This document shows, piece after piece, positions 1-6,804 of a stretch of DNA of 64,000 bases. Source of the stretch: Bacteroidia bacterium (GTDB lineage: Bacteria; Bacteroidota; Bacteroidia; AKYH767-A; OLB10); the NCBI GenBank assembly GCA_037045145.1, contig JBAOIA010000011.1, positions 1,860,001-1,924,000 on the forward strand, in the 5' to 3' direction. The notes under the pieces were generated by a model, which was not told where the DNA came from, did not search any database, and saw only the letters and a list, made by a program, of their open reading frames with translations. Both the position numbers and the translations under genes were made by a program. Position 1 is the first letter of the stretch, and every line of letters starts with the position of its first letter.

Positions 1-14
1 AACTTTTACACTTC

Positions 15-44
15 TTGTTCATACGCTTCTGTTTGTTATTTTTG
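15..44 (+). promoter_or_regulatory. Bacteroidota-type promoter for the ATP-grasp/GCS2/GATase operon
   Basis: TTG at 15-17, a 19-nt spacer and TATTTTTG at 37-44 match the Bacteroidota sigma-70 consensus TTG-N19-TAnnTTTG exactly. The expected transcription start is about 7 nt downstream, leaving a leader of about 20 nt before the ATG at 70. Confidence 0.65.
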
Positions 45-69
45 TGCGATAACACATATACATTGTACA

Positions 70-1068
70 ATGAAGAAAATAGGCGTTTTGTTCGGACAGG
101 AGAATAGCTTTCCACCGGCAGTTGTAGAACGAATTAACTCAAAAAATATTGATGGCATTATGGCCGAGGCAGTTCAGGTTGACAAGGTGGTGCAGGGAAT
201 GCCTATGGACTATGCTGTGATTGTTGACAGAATTTCGCACGATGTGCCTTTTTATCGTGGTATGTTGAAGAATGCTGCCATCTGTGGAACAGCAGTGCTT
301 AACAATCCTTTCTGGAACAGTGCCGATGAGAAATTTTTTAATAACTGTCTTGCCACTAAAATTGGTGTACCCGTACCCAAAACGGTTCTGCTGCCAAGTA
401 ATGTTCATCCGCCTGATACTAATGAAAATTCTTTCAGAAACCTGAAGATGCCTTTGGATTGGGATAATATTTTTAAGTACATTGGTTTTCCCGCCTATAT
501 GAAACCGTTTGCAGGTGGTGGATGGAAAAATGTGTATAAATGTAATGATGCTGCGGATTTTTATAACAAACATCAAGAGACAGGTCTGTTGGTAATGCTC
601 CTGCAGGAAGAGATTGTTTTTGATCAATATTTCCGTTGTTATTGTATTGGTGGCAAACGCATAAAGATTATGCGTTATGAGCCACGCAACCCTCACCATC
701 TGCGCTATGTGGTTGATGGTCCTGCACCTGAGCAACATATTCTCGATATAGTTGAAGAATATACTTTTAAGCTTTGTAATGCATTGGGTTATGACATCAA
801 TACTGTTGAGTTTGCCATTCGTGATGGTGTGCCTTATGCCATAGACTTCTGCAATCCCGCCCCCGATGCCGACCGCCATAGTGTAGGTGAAGAAAATTTT
901 AATTGGGTTATTGATGCTGTTGCCGATATGTGTATTGAGAAAGCACTGACACATCGCGAAGGACAAGATAACTTAACATGGGGTGCTTTTGTTAAACATG
1001 CTGCACAAGGGCATATTGTGAGTAAGCAGAATATGGATGCAATGATGGAATCTTACACAATGAAATAA
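70..1068 (+). CDS. ATP-grasp domain protein (RimK-like ligase)
   Basis: A 332-residue cytosolic protein with the layout of an ATP-grasp carboxylate-amine ligase: an N-terminal pre-ATP-grasp Rossmann-like part (about 1-115), a lysine/glycine-rich nucleotide-binding segment (YMKPFAGGGWKNV, near 145-157), the QEE segment near 180, and a C-terminal metal-binding region around NTVEFAIRDG and IDFCNPAPD (near 247-265). Members of this fold activate a carboxylate as an acyl-phosphate and join it to an amine. The substrate is unknown. It lies 17 nt upstream of a GCS2-family ligase and in the same operon as a glutamine amidotransferase, so the three probably act on one pathway. No signal peptide or membrane segment is seen. 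The family assignment is firm; the function is not. Confidence 0.8.
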   Translation: MKKIGVLFGQENSFPPAVVERINSKNIDGIMAEAVQVDKVVQGMPMDYAVIVDRISHDVPFYRGMLKNAAICGTAVLNNPFWNSADEKFFNNCLATKIGVPVPKTVLLPSNVHPPDTNENSFRNLKMPLDWDNIFKYIGFPAYMKPFAGGGWKNVYKCNDAADFYNKHQETGLLVMLLQEEIVFDQYFRCYCIGGKRIKIMRYEPRNPHHLRYVVDGPAPEQHILDIVEEYTFKLCNALGYDINTVEFAIRDGVPYAIDFCNPAPDADRHSVGEENFNWVIDAVADMCIEKALTHREGQDNLTWGAFVKHAAQGHIVSKQNMDAMMESYTMK

Positions 1069-1085
1069 ACATCCCTGAATAAAGT

Positions 1086-2231
1086 ATGGCATACATCAAT
1101 AAAAAATTCAGACTACCTCAGTTTACACTCGGTGTAGAAGAAGAGTTTCAGGTGATTGATCCGAAAACAAGAGAGTTGCGATCGCACATGCATCAGATTG
1201 TTGAAGGTGGCAAAGTAATTTTAAAAGAGCAGGTAAAGGCCGAAATGCATCAGAGTGTTGTGGAGGTGGGAACAAACATCTGCAAAGATGTTTCTGAAGC
1301 AAGAAAGGAAGTTACCTATCTGCGTCAGATGGTGGCTAAGTTGGCGCATAAACAAGGACTGGTGATTGCAGCTGCCGGCACACACCCATTTTCGCGCTGG
1401 CAGGATCAGCTCATTACCGACCATCCACGTTATGAAGAAATTATTCGCGAGATGCAGGACGCTGCAAGAAGCAATCTCATTTTTGGATTGCACGTGCACA
1501 TTGGAATTGACGATAGAGAAATTGGTATCAGACTGATGAATCAGGCACGATATTTCTTACCACACATTTTTGCACTCTCTACCAACTCACCGTTTTGGGA
1601 AGGAAGAAATACAGGTTTTAAGTCTTTTAGAACCAAGGTTTTTGATAAATTTCCGAGGACAGGTATTCCGGACGAGTTTTCGAGTGCTGCTGAATATGAT
1701 GCTTATATTCAGTTGCTGGTAAAGACAAATTGTATGGATAATGCCAAGAAAGTGTGGTGGGATATTCGATTGCATCCGTTCTTCAATACCATAGAATTCA
1801 GAATTTGCGATATTCCGATGCGTATTGAAGAAACTATTACACTGGCAGCTATCATGCAGGGCATCATCGCCAAGTTGTATTTGTTGATGCAGTTTAATCT
1901 GAGTTTCAGAACCTATTCCAGAGCATTAATCAATGAAAATAAATGGCGTGCCGCACGTTATGGTATTGATGACAAATTGATTGATTTCGGTAAAGAAAAA
2001 GAGGTAGAAACGCAATTGCTGATTGAAGAAATTACAGAGTTTATTGATGATGTTGTGGGCGATTTAGGTTCACGCAAGGAGGTAAATCATGTTTTTAATA
2101 TGATGAAGAATGGTACCGGTGCCGACAGGCAATTGGCAGTTTTTGAGAAAACCGGAGACCTGAAAAAGGTGGTAGATTACATAATAAGTGAAACAAATAT
2201 TGATATTCCCGTAAAAAAGGGAAAAAAGTAA
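1086..2231 (+). CDS. Carboxylate-amine ligase, glutamate-cysteine ligase family 2 (GCS2/YbdK-like)
   Basis: At 381 residues this is the usual length for GCS2/YbdK proteins. The hallmark N-terminal motif LGVEEEFQVID (about 15-25) supplies acidic metal ligands, and the FGLHVHIGI segment (near 134-142) and STNSPFWEGRNTG segment (near 164-176) are typical. The family forms gamma-glutamyl or similar amide bonds with ATP; YbdK itself shows only weak gamma-glutamylcysteine ligase activity, so glutathione synthesis should not be assumed. Its stop codon overlaps the next start (TAATG at 2229-2233), implying translational coupling to the amidotransferase. Pairing with an ATP-grasp ligase just upstream suggests that the two ligases build a short peptide or amide in sequence. 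Confidence 0.85.
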   Translation: MAYINKKFRLPQFTLGVEEEFQVIDPKTRELRSHMHQIVEGGKVILKEQVKAEMHQSVVEVGTNICKDVSEARKEVTYLRQMVAKLAHKQGLVIAAAGTHPFSRWQDQLITDHPRYEEIIREMQDAARSNLIFGLHVHIGIDDREIGIRLMNQARYFLPHIFALSTNSPFWEGRNTGFKSFRTKVFDKFPRTGIPDEFSSAAEYDAYIQLLVKTNCMDNAKKVWWDIRLHPFFNTIEFRICDIPMRIEETITLAAIMQGIIAKLYLLMQFNLSFRTYSRALINENKWRAARYGIDDKLIDFGKEKEVETQLLIEEITEFIDDVVGDLGSRKEVNHVFNMMKNGTGADRQLAVFEKTGDLKKVVDYIISETNIDIPVKKGKK

Positions 2232-3070
2232 TGACAAATTTTATTCCTGTGCGCGTTGCAGTGCTCGATTTGTATAATGGTGAACCCAACGAAGGCATGC
2301 GCAGCATCGGCACCATTCTTGACCGATTCAGTAAGTTTATTGAATGTAGTTTTTTTGATGTCAGACAAAAGAATGAAGTGCCTGATTTAAGCTACGATAT
2401 CTATATATCATCAGGAGGTCCTGGTTGTCCTTTGCCGGCAGGTGATGAGTGGGAAGAACCATTTTATGCTCTTTGGGATAAACTCTTAGCGCACAATGCT
2501 GACGCTGACAATAAAAAGAAATATGCCTTTCTGATATGTCATTCCTTTCAGATGATGGCACATCATTTAGGCTTTGGAGTAGTGAGTGAAAGACATTCTC
2601 CCTCGTTCGGAATTTTTCCCATTCACAAAACTGAAGATGGGAATAATGACAGAATTATTGGCCGTCTTCCTGAACCGTTTTTTGCAGTTGACTCCAGAGA
2701 ATGGCAGGTGACCACACCTGACATAGATAAAATAGTACGTAGTGGTGGCAAATTACTTTGCCTTGAAAAAATCAGACCCCATGTTCCCTTTGAGCGTGCA
2801 ATTATGGGACTTCGGTTCAGTGATGAAATATTGGGAGTGCAATTTCATCCGGAAGCAGATGCAGAGGGAATGTACCGCTATTTTAATCGCCCTGATAAAA
2901 AGGAAAAAATTATTGAGCACTACAGCAGCGAAAAATATTATGACATGATTGAGTCGCTTAGTGATCCAAATAAAATTGAGCTGACGCACCATGCCATTAT
3001 TCCTTGCTTTTTGGCCGATGCCATAGAGCATTTAAATCCACAATTAAAGAAGCAAAAGGCAACCGTTTAA
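2231..3070 (+). CDS. Class I (type 1) glutamine amidotransferase domain protein
   Basis: This 279-residue stand-alone GATase1 protein carries a full catalytic triad: Cys103 in LICHSFQMM, and His206 and Glu208 in GVQFHPEAD. The SSGGPG oxyanion-loop segment is at about 60-65. The nucleophile context is ICHS rather than the common GxCxG, which suggests a divergent subgroup. GATase1 domains either release ammonia from glutamine for a partner or act as gamma-glutamyl peptidases. No dedicated synthetase domain is fused. The coupled GCS2 ligase and the ATP-grasp ligase are the obvious partners, so the protein may deliver ammonia or hydrolyse gamma-glutamyl products made by them. The last 50 residues are an extension beyond the core domain. 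Confidence 0.85.
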   Translation: MTNFIPVRVAVLDLYNGEPNEGMRSIGTILDRFSKFIECSFFDVRQKNEVPDLSYDIYISSGGPGCPLPAGDEWEEPFYALWDKLLAHNADADNKKKYAFLICHSFQMMAHHLGFGVVSERHSPSFGIFPIHKTEDGNNDRIIGRLPEPFFAVDSREWQVTTPDIDKIVRSGGKLLCLEKIRPHVPFERAIMGLRFSDEILGVQFHPEADAEGMYRYFNRPDKKEKIIEHYSSEKYYDMIESLSDPNKIELTHHAIIPCFLADAIEHLNPQLKKQKATV

Positions 3071-3103
3071 ATATCGGTATTGCTATTAGAGTATTTGATG
3101 CCT

Positions 3104-3134
3104 CCGTAAAATTTTAGGGTAAATTTTAAACGGC
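3104..3134. terminator. Possible hairpin terminator after the ligase/amidotransferase operon
   Basis: CCGT (3104-3107) and ACGG (3131-3134) close an AT-rich imperfect stem (AAAATTTTA against TAAATTTTA) around a GGG loop. It lies between the operon end at 3070 and the pyrR promoter box, and there is no strong T run, so this is a weak call. Confidence 0.3.
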
Positions 3135-3171
3135 AATGTAATTTGATTTTTTACAATTAAGATCAAATGCT

Positions 3172-3179
3172 ATTTTTGC
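3172..3179 (+). promoter_or_regulatory. -7 box (TAnnTTTG) directly upstream of pyrR
   Basis: TATTTTTG ends 6 nt before the pyrR ATG. If transcription starts about 7 nt downstream of the box, the mRNA would be leaderless or nearly so. The nearest upstream TTG (3144-3146) is spaced rather far away (25 nt), so the -33 element is weak. Confidence 0.5.
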
Positions 3180-3185
3180 CACACG

Positions 3186-3755
3186 ATGACACATTTAATT
3201 CTTGCGGGCAAACAATTGGATATTACCATAGAGCGCCTTTGTCATCAGCTAATTGAAAACCACGGCAACTTTAAAGATACCTGTATCATTGGGTTACAGT
3301 CAAAGGGTGTACCCTTGTCTAAACGCATTTGTAAAAGGCTTTCAGAATTTTTACCGGAGAGTACTATTCAGCATGGCGCATTGGATATTACATTTTTCAG
3401 AGACGATTACCGCAGAAGTGAAAAGTTGCTGATGCCCTCACGAACAGAGATAGATTTTATTGTTGAAGGCAAGAATGTGGTTTTGGTTGACGATGTGTTG
3501 TTTACCGGACGTACCATTAGAGCAGCAATGGATGCACTGATGGCTTTTGGACGTCCTGCCAAGGTTGAGTTATTAGTTTTAATTGACAGAAAATTCAGCA
3601 GACAGTTTCCAATTGAGCCAGATTATACAGGTCAGGCAATTGATACAGCCATTAATGATAAAGTGCAGGTAGAGTGGAAGGAGAGCGGCAGCAAAGACGG
3701 TGTGTGGTTGGTTTCTGAAATCAAATCAAAAACGAATGGGAAAGTTAAGCGTTAA
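3186..3755 (+). CDS. pyrR: Bifunctional pyrimidine regulator PyrR / uracil phosphoribosyltransferase
   Basis: This 189-residue type I phosphoribosyltransferase has the PRPP-binding loop VVLVDDVLFTGRT at about 98-110, followed by IRAAMDALMAFGRPA, which is diagnostic of PyrR. It also has the early IGLQSKGVPL segment and a LDITFFRDD segment typical of the family. PyrR proteins convert uracil plus PRPP to UMP and, in Firmicutes, bind pyr mRNA to control attenuation. Here the gene overlaps pyrB by 20 nt, so the two form a pyrimidine synthesis operon. No PyrR-type leader can be recognised upstream, and the promoter box almost abuts the start codon, so classic leader attenuation of this transcript looks unlikely. 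Confidence 0.92.
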   Translation: MTHLILAGKQLDITIERLCHQLIENHGNFKDTCIIGLQSKGVPLSKRICKRLSEFLPESTIQHGALDITFFRDDYRRSEKLLMPSRTEIDFIVEGKNVVLVDDVLFTGRTIRAAMDALMAFGRPAKVELLVLIDRKFSRQFPIEPDYTGQAIDTAINDKVQVEWKESGSKDGVWLVSEIKSKTNGKVKR

Positions 3756-4665
3756 ACATCTTATTGGTATCAGAAACCTGAATCCTGAAGATATCAACCT
3801 TATTCTTGATACAGCAAAAACTTTTAAAGAAGTCATCAACAGGCCAATTAAAAAGGTGCCTTCCATGCGTGATGTTACAGTAGTGAATTTATTTTTTGAA
3901 AACTCTACCCGCACACGTCTCTCATTCGAGCTGGCCGAAAAAAGACTCTCTGCCGATGTGCTGAATTTTACAGCATCATCATCATCAGTCAATAAAGGCG
4001 AAACATTAATTGACACAGTCAATAATATTCTTGCCATGAAGGTTGATTTGGTGGTGATGCGTCATCCCAAACCTGGTGCAGCATTATTTTTGTCACAAAA
4101 AGTAAATTCTGTGATAGTTAATGCAGGCGATGGAACACATGAACATCCAACACAGGCACTGCTTGATGCTTTTTCAATCCGTGAAAAGTTAGGAACATTA
4201 AAAGGTAAAAAAGTGGTTATCGTTGGCGATATTTTGCATTCAAGAGTAGCTTTGTCTAATATTTATTGTCTGCAAAAATCGGGTGCAGAAGTAATGGTCT
4301 GCGGTCCTGCTACTTTGATTCCAAGATATATTGAGCAGTTGGGTGTGAAAGTTGAAACCAACCTCATTAATGCTTTGAACTGGTGCGATGTAGCTAATGT
4401 ATTACGTATTCAACTTGAACGTCAGGATATTAAATACTTTCCGTCTTTAAGAGAGTATATTATGCAATATGGTATCACACTCGACATATTAAAAAAATTA
4501 CAGAAAAAAATTGTCATCATGCACCCCGGGCCAATCAATCGCGGAGTTGAAATTACTACTGAAGTTGCTGATTCCGATCAGTCTATAATCTTAGATCAGG
4601 TTGAAAACGGTGTGGCTGTTCGCATGGCAGTTTTATATTTATTAGCCGGTCAGCCGGTAGGTTGA
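3736..4665 (+). CDS. pyrB: Aspartate carbamoyltransferase catalytic subunit
   Basis: The enzyme condenses carbamoyl phosphate and aspartate in the second step of UMP synthesis. The carbamoyl phosphate loop FFENSTRTRLSFE (about 43-55), the SSSSVNKGET segment, GTHEHPTQALLDA (near 133-145) and the C-terminal HPGPINRGVE are all present and intact. I chose the ATG at 3736 over an upstream in-frame GTG at 3700 because GKLSVKHLIGI is where family members begin, giving 309 residues. The start lies inside the 3' end of pyrR (20-nt overlap), implying translational coupling. No regulatory subunit gene is nearby. Confidence 0.95.
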   Translation: MGKLSVKHLIGIRNLNPEDINLILDTAKTFKEVINRPIKKVPSMRDVTVVNLFFENSTRTRLSFELAEKRLSADVLNFTASSSSVNKGETLIDTVNNILAMKVDLVVMRHPKPGAALFLSQKVNSVIVNAGDGTHEHPTQALLDAFSIREKLGTLKGKKVVIVGDILHSRVALSNIYCLQKSGAEVMVCGPATLIPRYIEQLGVKVETNLINALNWCDVANVLRIQLERQDIKYFPSLREYIMQYGITLDILKKLQKKIVIMHPGPINRGVEITTEVADSDQSIILDQVENGVAVRMAVLYLLAGQPVG

Positions 4666-4687
4666 TTTTATAAATAGGACAGCCTAT

Positions 4688-4719
4688 TTGTTTTTATTAA
4701 AATATCTTTTTTATATTTG
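4688..4719 (+). promoter_or_regulatory. Promoter of the STAS-domain gene
   Basis: TTG at 4688-4690, a 21-nt spacer and a perfect TAnnTTTG box (TATATTTG, 4712-4719) lie 27 nt before the ATG at 4747. The position shows that the earlier TTG (4717) is part of the promoter and not the start codon. Confidence 0.65.
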
Positions 4720-4746
4720 TTTGCAACATTTTTACATCCAACTAGT

Positions 4747-5103
4747 ATGCATTATACCTTAGACAAAAAAGAAAAATACGCAGTGCTGAAGCTTCACGAA
4801 CAAAAGCTTAATACACTTATTTCCGCTGAACTTAAATCGGAGTTGTTGATACTCAACAGCCAGGGCTTCATTCATATTGTCCTCGATCTTTCCGATACAC
4901 AATATTGTGATTCATCAGGACTGAGTGCTATTTTAGTAGGCAATAGAATTTGCCGCAATGCCAATGGTAATTTCATTGTAACAGAAATCAGCGAACCGGT
5001 AAAGAAACTAATCAACATATCACAACTTGATTCAGTATTAACCATTGTGCCAAAAATTGATGAAGCATTGGCTCAAATCAACAAAGCCGCTTCTGTAAAC
5101 TGA
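4747..5103 (+). CDS. STAS-domain protein (anti-anti-sigma factor-like)
   Basis: The protein has 118 residues from the ATG at 4747. It is a single STAS domain related to SpoIIAA-type anti-sigma factor antagonists. The signature segment LDLSDTQYCDSSGLSAIL contains the conserved Asp-Ser-Ser in which a serine is phosphorylated by partner kinases. No RsbW/SpoIIAB-like kinase gene is adjacent, so the partner must be elsewhere. It is followed 17 nt later by a secreted T9SS protein gene and then rnz, possibly in one transcript, but the functional link is unclear. In this phylum such proteins may serve partner switching other than sigma factor control. Confidence 0.8.
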   Translation: MHYTLDKKEKYAVLKLHEQKLNTLISAELKSELLILNSQGFIHIVLDLSDTQYCDSSGLSAILVGNRICRNANGNFIVTEISEPVKKLINISQLDSVLTIVPKIDEALAQINKAASVN

Positions 5104-5120
5104 ATTTTAAACTCCTATAT

Positions 5121-5888
5121 ATGATAAAAAAGTTACTCTTCTCGTTGATGTTCATCTCCATGTCAGGCATTGCAATGTCGCAGTGTACTCCTGACCCAAC
5201 AATAATTGATCCCGGTGTTTATCCCGACAGTGCTACCGGCTTGAGCAATGGCACAGTGGGTGTAGCCTACAATCAGGTTATTCAGGTAAGAACATTTTTT
5301 GATACTACTGCCACAATCAATTTTAATGGTGTGCCATTTAATGCAAATTTTGAATTGGACTCAATTACCATTCTGGGTGTTTCAGGATTACCTCCCGGAC
5401 TGACCTATGCATGCAATCCCGGAACTTGTCAGTTTTTGGCAAGCAGCAATGGTTGTCTTCTGCTTTCTGGTACACCTGTAACAGCTGGTGTATATCCTAT
5501 TACTGTAGATATCATTGCCAGAGGCAAAATAACCAACCTTGGTATATCTTATGGCCAGCCTATGTCAGTGACATATTATACCATTACCATTGACACCAAT
5601 TCAGGAGTGATAGAGCTTTTGCCAAAAGACAAATTAAGTATGTCGCAAAACCTACCGAATCCTTTTAAACAAAAGTCTGTTGTGTATTTTAATTCACCGG
5701 TAAACACCAAGCTCGAATTTAAAATCTATAACATTCTTGGTAAAAATATTTTCAGTGAAACAATTTCTGCAAAAAGAGGCGTGAATACTTATACTATAAA
5801 TGCCGAAAATCTTTCAGCAGGAATTTACATGTATTCTATCAATTCGGGCACAGCCAACATCACCAGAAGGATGATTATTTCAAAGTAA
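5121..5888 (+). CDS. Secreted protein with T9SS type A sorting domain
   Basis: This 255-residue protein starts with a signal peptide (about 1-20, MIKKLLFSLMFISMSGIAMS, predicted cut before QCTP). The middle (about 60-160) holds alternating beta segments with GVSGLPPGLTYAC and LSGTPVTAGVYP, which look like a putative Ig (He-PIG type) domain with possible disulphides. The last 80 residues form a typical T9SS C-terminal domain: an NLPNPF motif, IYNILGK and LSAGIYMYSI, ending in a basic/hydrophobic tail (RRMIISK). It is thus exported by Sec and then passed across the outer membrane by T9SS. The cargo function is unknown. Its stop overlaps the rnz start. Confidence 0.85.
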   Translation: MIKKLLFSLMFISMSGIAMSQCTPDPTIIDPGVYPDSATGLSNGTVGVAYNQVIQVRTFFDTTATINFNGVPFNANFELDSITILGVSGLPPGLTYACNPGTCQFLASSNGCLLLSGTPVTAGVYPITVDIIARGKITNLGISYGQPMSVTYYTITIDTNSGVIELLPKDKLSMSQNLPNPFKQKSVVYFNSPVNTKLEFKIYNILGKNIFSETISAKRGVNTYTINAENLSAGIYMYSINSGTANITRRMIISK

Positions 5889-6802
5889 TGTATTTTGAAG
5901 TAACGATCTTAGGTAGTAGTTCGGCAACGCCCATCTTTCAAGGTCATCCTACCGCTCAGGTTTTAAATATCCGGGAGCGGTTTTTTTTGATTGATTGTGG
6001 TGAAGGCACACAAGGGCAGTTTCTGAAATATAAATTTAAGCTCAATAAACTTTCGCATATTTTCATTTCACACCTGCATGGCGACCATTATTTGGGCCTT
6101 GTAGGTTTGCTTTCAACAATGCACCTGCAAGGGCGCACCAGCGAAATACACATCTATGGCCAGCCGGAGTTAATGGACGTTATAGAACTTCAATTACGAT
6201 TGTCGCAAACACGATTGCGATATCAGTTGATTTTTCATCCTGTTCAGCATTATGCACCTGCCATAATTTATGAAGATGATGATATGCTCATTAAATCAAT
6301 TATTCTTAACCACCGCATCCCTTGCACGGGATATCTTTTTTCTGAAAAGCCTAAGCCCAGAAAGTTAATTATTGCCAAGCTGCAACAACATAATATTCCT
6401 TTTTCTTTCTATGGAAGACTTAAAGACGGGTTTGATTACGAAGATGACGAAGGAAAAATTATTCCTAATGCAGAGCTGACTATTTCCTCTACAGCACCAC
6501 GTTCTTACGCTTTCTGCAGCGATACATGTTATGATGAATCAATTATTGATGAAATAAAAGGCGTAAACCTGCTCTATCATGAAGCAACATTTATGAATGA
6601 TTTGGCAGAGCGGGCTAAAACAACTTTTCATTCAACAAGCCTGCAGGCTGCAACTATTGCAAAAAAAGCAGGGGTTGATAAACTAATAGTGGGTCATTTT
6701 TCTGCACGCTATCGCGATTTAAAACCTTTGCTCGATGAAGCACGGACAGTATTTAAAAATACAGAACTTGCCATTGAAGGTCAGAAATTTAGTGTTGAAT
6801 AA
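5888..6802 (+). CDS. rnz: Ribonuclease Z
   Basis: This is a metallo-beta-lactamase-fold tRNA 3' endonuclease of 304 residues, the length of the short RNase Z form. The zinc motif HLHGDH is at 62-67, the N-terminal LGSSSATP and IDCGEGTQ segments are conserved, and later metal ligands appear in the SDTCYD and VGHFSARY regions. It removes the 3' trailer from pre-tRNAs. The start overlaps the upstream stop (TAATG), so translation is probably coupled to the T9SS cargo gene, an odd pairing of functions. Its stop lies 2 nt from the stop of the converging lptD. Confidence 0.95.
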   Translation: MYFEVTILGSSSATPIFQGHPTAQVLNIRERFFLIDCGEGTQGQFLKYKFKLNKLSHIFISHLHGDHYLGLVGLLSTMHLQGRTSEIHIYGQPELMDVIELQLRLSQTRLRYQLIFHPVQHYAPAIIYEDDDMLIKSIILNHRIPCTGYLFSEKPKPRKLIIAKLQQHNIPFSFYGRLKDGFDYEDDEGKIIPNAELTISSTAPRSYAFCSDTCYDESIIDEIKGVNLLYHEATFMNDLAERAKTTFHSTSLQAATIAKKAGVDKLIVGHFSARYRDLKPLLDEARTVFKNTELAIEGQKFSVE

Positions 6803-6804
6803 AA

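Noticed and set aside
139..966. 275-residue minus-strand reading frame opposite the ATP-grasp gene
   Set aside because: It is a shadow of the coding strand: no family features, and the plus-strand protein has clear ATP-grasp motifs.
2095..2368. Minus-strand frames across the GCS2/amidotransferase junction
   Set aside because: Shadow frames; the plus-strand stop/start overlap with conserved N- and C-termini is clearly the real arrangement.
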